64,000 nt of DNA from Gonatopus flavifemur (taxonomy: Eukaryota; Arthropoda; Insecta; Hymenoptera; Dryinidae). Below, in pieces: positions 24,001 to 36,000 of the stretch (its first letter is position 1; every line of letters begins with the position of its first letter). The stretch lies in assembly GCA_018340375.1 (NCBI GenBank), contig JAFFJZ010000001.1, positions 52,692,001-52,756,000 on the forward strand, given 5' to 3'. A model generated the notes under the pieces. It saw only the letters and a list, made by a program, of their open reading frames with translations. It ran no database searches and was not told the DNA's origin. The position numbers and the translations under genes were made by a program.

Positions 24001-27000
24001 TGTTTCATAAGGAATGCCTATACAACAAGTGGTTCAAGATTGGCAAAACATTGAGCTGCCAAGCATGGCGAACCGGTATCGGCCCAATATTGAACCATTT
24101 GTTATTTGAGAATCTACACCACATCTCCATGTTTGTGATTTTTACAGAGTTGTATCGATATCCCTGCTAAGAATCTTATCATTTTCTATGGGAAATTTTT
24201 AGCAGGAATGGCATGAAAAATGACGTCATTTTTTTCTCCAAGAAGTATGTTTGAAGAATCAGGTTGAAGCATGGCAAGAGTTAATTAATATACACAACTT
24301 GGGCCAGGTCCGGTTTAATCGTATGAGCCAAGCTCAAAAATACTCATAATGCATATATCATGAGACATTGGGCCATTGCATTCTGGCCCAATATTGAGTA
24401 CCAAGCCTGGCAGGAGGTTATCATCCCAAGCTTTCACCAAGCTTGGGCCACTTTTTCTCATGGATTCTGACCCGATATAAGTCATAATTGGGCCAAGATC
24501 GGGCCAAGCTTGGGCCATTTGTTAATTCCTACCTGGGCGCTTGTATATGTTAATGACCTCACATAAATTTATAGGAATTTTTCACAGTGTAATTTATGCA
24601 GATCACTTCCACGCGGACCCTAGCAAATGTGATCATACTGAAATTATCCAGTATATTTGTGAATTTCGGAATGAATACCGAAAGATTGGGAATATTTTGG
24701 TATACTTTGAGGACAAAAATGTCACGAGCATACGGTATGTTTTCAGTTCACTTTTTATCACAACTTGGTATTTTACTGAATTACTCCTAGATTCATACTG
24801 ATTGCATACCATACTAGAATTATACTCACATAATATACTGAATATTTCGATATGATCGGATTCGCTAGGGGAGACTGCTGTAGTTTAGAAAATATATTAT
24901 TTGGATCTGAATTGCCATAGAACTTGAGATTTTTTATTATTCATGTGAATGTTTTATTGACCCATTCGAAGTAAACATGTGATCATGTTAAAAACCTCAA
25001 ATGAAAGGATTTTTATGGATTTTATAAAGTTTTTCTGTTTTCCGTATAAAATCGTGGGAAGATTTCTTCGCTTTAATCCTGAAATATGTTCTTTCTATTG
25101 TTCAACAAAAATTTCTTTGTACTTTGAAGTTTGAATTATTAAAACTATTCATTGTTGTGCTGAGTGTCGATAGACTTCTTTTGGCGAGTTTTCTAGAAAT
25201 ATCATCTATAAATTCTTGGTTATGAATTTCGTATGAATTTTTTGCTGACTAAAGTATTCTAAGAAATTAATCAGTAATAGTTCATGAATTTTCAATCCAT
25301 TCCAAGTCTTGCGTACTGAGATTTTTATAACACTGTAGAAAATTGATGACTTGAAACTAAAAAAAATTGGTGTCATGTTTGACGATCCTTTTTGTTTCTA
25401 ATTTCCCAGCAAATTAAACTAAACTCTTATAAATTCGTTACCATCTATAAAAATTCAATAGGATCCGTGTAAAAACAGGGTGTCCACATTCTGGAAAGTC
25501 AGGGAAAGTCAGGGAAGTGAAAATCGGTCAGGGAAAGTCAGGGAATTATTCAAAAAGTGGGAAAAGAAGCATTTTTTCTGGTAGTTTTGTATTTCAATAA
25601 AATAAAAGTTTTGATTCATATTTTTTCAACTTCAGAAGTTTGTCAAGAAATACAATTGTGTGTTCAAGGCTGAATTCCAGATACAAAATTTATTACTAGA
25701 CGGAAAGAAAACTAACGAAAATCGCATGGACACTTCCCGTACACGGAATAAATTAGTCGACCGAATTTTCGTTAACTATGTCACTTTTGGGAGGATCTCA
25801 AATTCGAGAAAAATTCGTACACTAGATTTCAATAATTCGTTGACATCGTCCATTGTTTCAACAATGGAATTCACTTGAGTAGAAAATTTCAATGTTATCG
25901 TCGAAATAATGGAAAGAGTCGACGAATTATCAAAATCCAGTATACGAATTTGTGCTCCGTCCAAAAGTGACATACCCAGTCAACAAAAATTTGGATTACT
26001 TATTTTTCTCCTGTACTTTGACGGTGTAAAGTTATTGTATTTCAAATATACGAATTTATACCTATAATGCTATAAAAGCATGGATTGCAAAGCAATTGAT
26101 ATCATTAGCAAGTTTCACATGGAATCGATGTGATGAAATAAAAGTCAATATATTTTATAATTGCCTGGCTATTATTTTCCGAATTATTTTCATAATATCC
26201 CACACAGCACTCATTGTCTAAAATATCTCTCAAGAAATAATTAAGAACAATGCAAGAAGTCTTATGCAACATGAATAGATATCTTCTAGAAGTCTTAAAC
26301 TGTTTTTATTTCTGACAGATATCTTCAAGAACGTTTTCAGAAACCTTTGGGAATCATCTGAAAGATATCTTCTAGGAAATTCTGAAAGGTTTTTGAAAAC
26401 GTTCTTGAAGATATCTTTTAGAAGTAAGAACAGTTTGAGACTTCTGAAAGATGTCTATTTATGTTGCATAAGACTTCTTGAATTGTTCTCAATTATTTCT
26501 TTAGATATCTTTTAGACTGCTGTGTGAGATAGTATTGCATAATTTATTACAGGTTTTTGACCTCATAGTTAGAGAAAAAATAGAATAAGACAGACAAGAA
26601 AGGGTAAATATATGATATAATATCAATATTAGAAATAAAACATGTTGGTCAGGGAAATTGGACTTGATAGTCAGGGAAAAGTCAGGGAATTTATTTTCTC
26701 AGAGTCTGTGGACACCCTGAAAAATTGTTCACGGTGCTCTCTAAATTCCTTGGAGTGAAAAAATTCACTCTTGAAGAGTGAAAATACTGCAAGTCCAAGA
26801 AGAGTGAGATTCTAATCCTAAAGAGTGACTTTTAACTCCATAAGAGTGAATTCTCACTTCAACAAAGTGAAGGTTCAACTCGGTTTAAAGAGTGAAATTT
26901 CACCTGTTTATAAGAGTGAAATCCTGACTCCAAAAGAGTGAAAATTCTTGTTGTAGAAGTTTGAATCGTTTATAAAAACGAAACGAAAATTCAAACTCAT

Positions 27001-30000
27001 AAAATCTAACGAATTATTGTTATTAATCTCCCCCAATTGACTTTTTGGAACTGGAGATGTCGTTAGAAGAATACACTGCAAAGTATTGGGCCTTTAACAG
27101 CAGAGTATTTTGTTATTTTATTACCAATTCGTTTCAATAAACGATCCAAACTTCAGCAACATGAAAATTCACTTTTATGGAGTGCAAACTCCCTCTTGTT
27201 GGACTTCCAGTATTTTCACTCTTTAGGAGTGGATTTTCACTCCAAGAAATTTAGAGAGTAGAACTCAGCTATTCAGCAAGTATCCACACGTAGACTTCAG
27301 TTGACTTCTGTTTATCTGTTGTCCTCAACGTCGTGATCACGGGATCAATCTGAATATCTTCCCAGCAACACAACAACCGAGACTAAAATTCCAGGTTTAT
27401 ACCATATTGTTGCGCATTTGGTGAGGTATCGTTCCTCCAAATTACTCCAAATTATTGTCGAGTTTTCAACAATATGTTGCATATTTGCTGAACATTTTGC
27501 TGTAACGATAAGGATCCTTGAAAAATATCGATCCTATTTTAAATAAAAAGTATCAAATTTCCATTGAAATCTATAAAAATTTTCATATAAACAAGAATCC
27601 ATCCTTTTAAGAGATCCCCATCACTGCTTTGTTGTTGGGATTCGTGTATACGCATGATACATAATTGAGTACATACCGTCAGGTCTTCAATCATAACTTC
27701 TTGGCCTACATTCTCGTCCTGTAACCAGAGCTCGTAGTATGTTCTCGCGAAAATATTTATAGCTCGATGCCTGTAAAAGTTCATGAACATGAATAGCAAG
27801 GCACATCAAAGTTTGAGCGAATTATGTTAGGTAAAATCCAGCTAACACAGTTACAATTATAAAATATTTTGGCAATTACATAGAAGAAACCAAGCACAAC
27901 ACTTTACGTCTGTATGAATTACATAATTCTATTCCAATTTACCCACCATTCATGTGAGAGCAAATTTTTATCCAAAATCTTACAAAATTATCCAAAACTT
28001 TCGCGTGGGAAAGGTTTGAAAAGATTCAATTTTCTGAAAATGTGGTGTTCACTTCGTTCCCTGGGAAATTTTATTCACAATAGAGACTGGCTAATATCCC
28101 ACATAGCACGTTGTCAGAACCTTTAGAGAACTTCAAACGTTTTAGAAACGTTCTCAGAATGTTCTCAAAACTTTCATGCTATGTGGGATGCGTTCAACTC
28201 TCTAAAATTTTTGGAGTGAGATTTCACTCTTCAGCCAGCCAAAAGTGAGCCTGTCGAAATTTTGAGCGAGATTTTCACTCTTTTAGAGTGGTACCCTTGT
28301 GGAAATGTTTCTACGCCAAATTACGCCAAAAACTACGCCTAGATACTGCATTTCGGACACTTCCGTAAAAAAACGTAGAAAATTCTACGCACTTCTACGT
28401 CGAAGTACACCAATCTATGACCAAGAGTTTTACCCGTATACTTTGGCGTGAAAAGGTGTAGAAATAATACGTAGAATGGCATAAACTCTCGGACTCCGTA
28501 CGCCAAATTTTACATATTTCTACTCCCCTGCTTCAATTTCACGTATTTTCGGCACAAATATTCATATTTTTGTCTATGCCTAAATGCGTAAAACTATGCC
28601 AAGCTGTGAAACGTAGATTGAAATAATATTTCGTAGTTTTTGGCGTAATTTGGCGTAAAAATATTTTCACAAGGGTATTCTAAGGTTTGAGGTTAGAAAC
28701 TCACAGCCACTCAAATTCTAGAGCCAATTTTCCACTCTGAAAGAGTGATGGTTCACTCGAAACGAGTGAAAATCCCACTCGAAGCGGACTGGCTCACTTT
28801 TGAGACTCAGTGGAGTGAAATAAGTGATTTTTCACTCTTTCAGATTCAGAGAGAAGTTGTCATCGTTTCGTTCGAATAAGAATTTTCACCCGTATGCAAA
28901 TATTTTGCTGAAAAATTCCTACAAAACCATGAATAATCTCTGAAGAGCATCGCATTTTCTTTGCGAAAATCTGAGAAACTCTGAGAATCTTTGAAATTGT
29001 TATGAGAAATCTAATAAATTTGGGACATTCTGTATAGACTTTTATCAGTGTTTTTCGGAATTTTTTATTTGTTTTTCCAGACAAATAGGGACAAAATGGC
29101 GCTCTGAAAAAATTCTGACAAAAGTCTGATAAATTGTCAACATTTCTCTGACTGCTGGAGAAAAATGGAAAAATTTTCAAACACTTTTTCACATACATAT
29201 TTGAATATAACGTATAAATTTATTTATAAAATTTCAACAGTCTTCAGTAATCAGACAAATAATTTCGTTCCTATTTGTCTGAAGAAAATAAAGAAACTCG
29301 AAAAAATTCTGGAAAAAGTCTGTGCAGAATGTCTCAAATTTATTAGATTTTTCATGAAAGTTTCAAAGATTCTTAGAATTTTGCATAGAAAATGCGACGT
29401 TTTTCAGAAATCATCCATGGTTTTGTAGAAATTTCCCCTAATCCAAAATTTTCATAAGATGGATTGTCGTTATTCTGATTATTCTAAGCTCCAATTCCTT
29501 TCAATGAATCTGATTTGGTTCTAGCTGGCGTTGATTAACGTGATACGAGCAACACAATTTTTTCGGAACAAACTACAAAACAGCACGTGCGTTAAAGCAA
29601 AATCTCTCTCTGTACAGCATTTTTTTGAGACGCTGAAGAGATGCTGCACAGAGAGATATTTTGAATCAATGTAAGTATTTTCACATAGTTTGTCCCGGAA
29701 AAATTGGTAAAAGCCCAGCCGCTCGTATCCGCTTAAGAGCTATGATGGTTGACCCAGCAGCTAAAATTCCGTATACGGGATACACCACCTACCGATGAGG
29801 TATGTCGAATTTAGGTGGGGAATTGGTGGCTCGATGGAGAAGCCACATGGAGGCGATGCAGAATTGTCCACATGAAAATCGAGGCCAGACATTTTTGCGT
29901 CGCTTTCATGTTCCTTCTCCATGGATCTACCGATTCTTGACTTAAATTTTACGCGGAGACTGTTTTGGGTTTAGCTGCACGGAGAGAAAAAACCAGTTGA

Positions 30001-33000
30001 AATTACTGTGGTAGCTCACTATCCACGGACCAGATTGGAATTGACAAGTAAAATTATGGTATTTTCATCTAATTCTAGAAAACTCCACAGTAATTTATAA
30101 TGATGTCCAGTGCAATATTCACTGAATAAGAAATTCTCCTGAAAATCCAAGAGTCTCTGAATGTCATCACAGGAATTTTTACTCTGTGAATTGGAAAACG
30201 TAAATACAATCCTCACGAGGAACTATTTTATTTCAAATTCAAAATTCGGTCTGGCGTTCATATGGAGCACAGTGAAAAATATTGTGTTTTACATGAAAAA
30301 GTAATGGATTATCCTCTCCGTGTGGGCTAACCTGATTGGCCGAGTGTCAAGTTGACCACATATCACGTCGGGGAGAAACCACGGAGAGCTAGTAGAACTA
30401 GACCGGTTGGTAAAAAGTGTACAAAATGATTCCAATCCGGCTAGAAATGATTCATGGCATTCCCTCATGGTTTTCAGGACCTGACCAGGACTTGACGCGA
30501 TATGGAGAGGCCTCATTGAGTCCCAGGTGTTGATAAGATCTAGAAAATGCTATAAATCGTTTCCAGCCAGGTTGGAATCATTTCTACCTTGAGGGATTAT
30601 TGTGTGCACTTTTTTCCTACAATTGAGCGTAGCTCTCCCTTAAATCACATAATCATAAATGAATTCCTCCTGGTTTCATCGTATTATTGAATTGTTAATC
30701 GTTAGTTTCTTTCAAAGACTCTGCTATGAATTGTGTTAACTGAGAATTCGACATGAATTAAAGCGTCACCTCCTCAATTTGTAAAGCGGTTCGCTGCGTA
30801 AACATGCGATGGCTGCCCGTTTTCTTGCAGCACACAAAACTCGTTTCCATCCATCTCCCGATGGTAAAGGCTTTGTCGCCTTTTAGCAGCATGCATAGAT
30901 AACTAAATTCATTAAAGAAGCCAATGGTAAGTGAGGAAACGATTATAATGAATGGAGGAAAATTAAAAACATTTTTCAACAGTTAGTTCAGGAATAATGG
31001 AACCTAAATAAGACTGTTTCAATGAAATATATATGCTGGGTGATTCGAAATTGCTTTACACTGTTTTGATAGCAGATTCTTGATGTAATTCTAGAACGAT
31101 CTTGCTCCGGAATATTTTGATCTGACTCTTAGATTCGGAGATATGAGCATTTTTTAATTTTTCGAAAAATCCAAATGTCTCGGGAGTACTGTATCTTTGA
31201 CATTTGAATTCAACACTATTCTCTGAGTCAGATTACGGGGTATCCCTAAGAAAAAATATAACTAATTCAGTGCTTCTTGCTGTGAAGTTCTAGCGATTCA
31301 AAATTGTTGAATTCGGATCGGCTGGAATGCCCAAAATTTTAGATCGCTATAACTCCACATCGAAAAACGCTGAATTAATTGTATTTTTTTTCTAGGGATA
31401 CTCCGCGATCTGACTTGGAGCATAGCGTTGGTTTCAAATGTCAAAGATACTGCGATTCCAAGATATTTGAATTCTTCAAAAAATTAAAAAATCCTCATAT
31501 CTCTGAATCTAAGAATCAGATCAAAATATTCCGGAGCAAAATGGTTTCAGGATTTAATCAAGAATCTGCTGTTAAAAAAATGATCACACACATTTCTCTA
31601 TCATGCACTGTAAAAAATGATGGTGGAATTTTCCCCCCAAAAATAGTGAAAAATCATTTGGTGAAATTTTCCCTCATTCGTGGAGAATTCAACATCCAAA
31701 AAACAAAATAATTTCTCAAAGTGGTGGAAAAATTCCTCATTTCTGATGGAAAAACAATTCCCCCGCGATAAGGGAACGAATTCACTAACAGCGCGAGAAA
31801 AACTTTTCCACATTTTTTACAATGTGCATTCGCGTAATTTCAACATATTTTCATTCATCCACTTACTCTCCATCTATATTTAACCAAAGGCCAAACCAAT
31901 GTAAAAATTTACCAATAGCGCAAGGCTGACTGAGGACTCAAATGATAACATCGTTGCAACAATCAACGAGCTTTCATTTTGACGCTTGATGCAACGGTGG
32001 TGAAAGGTCGTCAATGCTGGTGTAGGCTTGATTCAATGGTTCTGCCATAATTTTTGCTATCAAACCAATGTTGGTCCAGTCTTGAACCAATGCTGATACA
32101 AACTTGCGCCAACACTGTTTTATCGCTTTTCATCTTCGTATTGCAGACACAGGCCCGATATTAACTCTATTGTCAATCAACTTTGACTCAATATAAATTC
32201 CCCACGCTTGGCTATCACGCCTGGCCCAAGCCATTGCCATTGCCCGTGGTCAACATTGGCGGTATCGCTAAATTTTTACATGGGAAGTGAAGGAGCGGTG
32301 ATTGTTTCGTACGGATACAAATTCATTCTTCTTCATATGAATGGAGAAATATATAATCCACGTTGTTCTTTTCCTGACTCTACTCGACATTTCATTGTTC
32401 GAATTGCAGAATACGAGAGAAAGTTGTTAATGAGTGGGGATCCCAAGTTGTTATGAATATACGAGAAATTCTGATCGAACAAATAACCTTGAATATATTA
32501 AAAATGTAAGTTTTTTAGTTATTACACAACGAACACTTACGACCAAAATATGAAATCAGTGTTAATTTGTCAAGCTCACAACTTTATTCTGTATAATCAA
32601 AAATTTACTGATTATTCCACTCAAAATATGTTAATTTAGTATGATCAAAGAATCAAAATTCAACACGATTCCAATTGAAAGATACCTGGGTAAGGAATGT
32701 AGGGAAGTTTGTCGGAAACAAGCTATGACCGCTCGTTTACGTTGTATCGAAACCACCGATCTATACTGACTTTTGCTTTGTTGTTGTGGATGATCTATCT
32801 ATACTCGGAATTGAAATGATAAAATATAACAATGATAAATACACAAGGGGCTGAATATATCTCTTTCAATGATTATTCATCTCGTTACAAAGTACATATT
32901 AAAAGAAAAAACATGTACTCAACTCACCATATGGAGACCGTAAAGAACCTTCGCCATATCCGTAATCCTCGCGACTACGTCCTCCAGCTGTTGGGCTTTC

Positions 33001-36000
33001 GGTAATTCCACGACATCTTTTTTCTGTCCCAATTTAGAATATAGATAATGTTGCCAAGACATCTCATCCGCGGGATCAATTTTATCCGGCAAAGTCAACT
33101 GCGTTTTCGCGAATTCAGCTATCTCGTTTTCCGGTAGTTTCTTCAAGAATCTGTCCTTACAGTGTTGTACCAATTCTTGTTCTCGGCCGGCGAACAGATT
33201 CAAACCGACTGGAAGTAAACGTTTCAGACAAGCGACCATCAAGGATGCCTGAACCTCCTTGTCTTTATCTCTCTTCTTATCACGATGTTTTTTCTTTTTC
33301 TATAAAAATCAAAACAACAGTGTGATCCAAGATACCGAATGGAAATTATACAATATTCTGAAATAAGGTATAAAAATGTGATTGATGAAATGATTGAATC
33401 CAATGAAATCCATTATGAATTCCATAGAATTATTAAAAGACTTACAATAAAACTTTCCGTTTGTGTTTGATGAACCTGTGACACAATTCCAGGTTTGAAA
33501 GTATAACAAAAATGAAAAAGTAGCAAGATAACATACGATAGAGAAAGACGAAATCGACAAGGATATATTTGTTTTTTTTTTTATAATTATAAATTTGAAC
33601 GTACTTTTCCACCTCCAGCGGGAGCTGTACCATCCGTAACAGCAGCTGTTCTTCTCGTCGCGGTTGGCATAATTAGAGTCATATTGTCAATTTCATTGGC
33701 GGAGATGAAGTTCTGCTCTTCGCGCAAGAAATATTGAGATTTGGACCAAATGTTGAATATCGCTGCCACGTGGTTGTAAAGATCTTCAGCTTCCGATATG
33801 TTATTCCTAAGCCAATGATTGCGTTGCAAATCCACGTACTTGATGAGAAGAGGATAGAAGGAATAGATATCTCGAACCAAAAGTTGCCAATCTTCTTGTA
33901 TTTGAGCTTCAACTTGTGAGGTATCGTCCGAAGAAGACTTGATGAATCCACGAAGGGATTCTTCTTTATGAAACATATTATCAGTTCTTTTCCTCACTAA
34001 TGCGGCTAACGGTAAGAATGGATCTTTCAATAATTCCTCCGATGAATTGATGATAATTTGTTGAGTGTAAGCGGCGATCCTTGTCATCCAAGGTGCATTT
34101 TCATTACCGATGTTCTTCTTGATTAATTTCAAAACATTCTTCAATAATTGATTCATATGATCACTAGTTACCATACTGACGTAAGTTCCTTCAGTTGGAT
34201 TCACATTATCCGGACCTTGAGCCCACCAAAATGGCAAATAGGCACAAAGCAATGGCAGAATCACATCAACAACGTGAGGAGCGTCGTTGTAAGTTTTTTC
34301 CGATTCGACGAATTGATCAACTTCGGTTAATATAGTTTCCAAAGTTGGCATACTCGATTCCATTTTGCTCATAATATCTTGCGCTTCCAGGGAATGATCA
34401 GCGATTCGATTCAATAGAGAATATTGATTATGTTTGTTTAAATGTGGTTCTAAAAAGGCTACTGGAAAACAACTAGAAAAGGCACCTAAGCAAGATCCTA
34501 AATTAGGTTTATGTCTCTCGATCTCCGTTTTTAAATACTTTCTATCGTGGGTTAACGTAGCATCTACTCCCAAAGTATAAAGAGAGGCCAACATTTTATA
34601 AGAGGCCACCTGGATTTCATCCACTGTAACATAAACAACAATTTCGTAAAAAATTCTCAGTTGAAAAGTTTAGAAAAATTCTTTTGAATAAATGTTCACT
34701 CACATAACAGATCGCTTCCATATTCGCAAGCTGCGAGATGATCGAACATGGCGGTGAGAACTGGTAAAACAACACTATTGATATACGTTAATGAGGTTGA
34801 AGTTTTCAAATGAGTACCCCTGAGATGACTATATTTCCCTTCTTGAAGATTTAAAATTGTATGACCTAAATCGTCCGCTGTATTGTTAAAGAACGTAAGC
34901 ATGGATGTCCTAATAAATTCTGGACAATTTTTCACTAAACTTTTGGCATCGATTCCTTTCACTAACACTTGTAAACACCGCACAGTGATTCTCACATCCG
35001 CCCCAAAAGCGGCCAACCTGGATCTCAAAAGGCTGGCTAATTTACAAAACAAAGCTGCTACCATTTCTTTTTCTTTCAAAGAAGCCGCACCGACGTTATT
35101 CGTTGCGGTAGCGATTGCGATGAAATAATTCCTATGCGTGCTAAAATATTTCTCCATCAACGGTAAAACAACTTTACTGAAAAATTTAATGTCTCTGGTG
35201 GAAGTTTTGAAACTATTTCTTCGGCTGAACGTGTCGGAAGGTCTTAACAATTTCATATTGATAGTTGCCTTGTCGAGATAAGCAATTAATTTCTCCAACA
35301 AGGAATACGCGAAGCGTAATTCAACTGCGGATCCAGCTCCTGTGACTTCAGTTTCCCCACCGCGGTTCGGTTTATGCAATTTATAGCCTTGATATTGTAA
35401 ATACTTCAAGAATTCTTGCGAACGTTCACGATCTTTACGTTTTTCCTTGTCGGTCAGGAGATCGTACGGTACCAGTTGAGGATGAATACCTCCACCTGTA
35501 ATTTCATAAATGAATTATCGTTGTTTTGAAAAAGAGCTGATGGGATTATTAATTTACCGTTGGTAATGAGTTCTTCTTTTTTCTTTTTAGCCCATATATC
35601 ATGAGCGTTGTCCGCCAAACGTTCTGCCATGTTTTGCATTTCTCTGCTCAGGGTCAAATTCGTCATATCCACTGGATGAGGATTGTAATTGAAGGGATTT
35701 GCGGAATCACTCTGCAAAGAGCACAATCTCGTTGAGTCTCAAATATCCACGAAAACAATCGATTATTCTCTAAATCTGAAAGAGTGAAAAATCACTCGTT
35801 TCACTCCACTGAGTCTCAGGAGTGAGCCAGCCCGCTTCGAGTGGGATTTTCACTCGTTTAGAGTGGACTCCCACTCTTTTAAACTGAAAAATTCACTCTA
35901 TAACCTTAGATTATTACTCTATAATGAGTGGAAATTTCACTCGAAATTTCGACAAGCTCACTTTTGGCTGGCTAAAGAGTGAAATACCACTCTAACAATT

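Noticed and set aside
28860..29428. Two long open frames on opposite strands
   Set aside because: They mirror each other because of the inverted repeat 28913-29432; the peptides are low-complexity and match nothing.
32208..32456. 82-codon plus-strand frame in a RyR intron
   Set aside because: No recognisable family or splice partner; its first third lies in repeat-like GGCCCAAGCC sequence.
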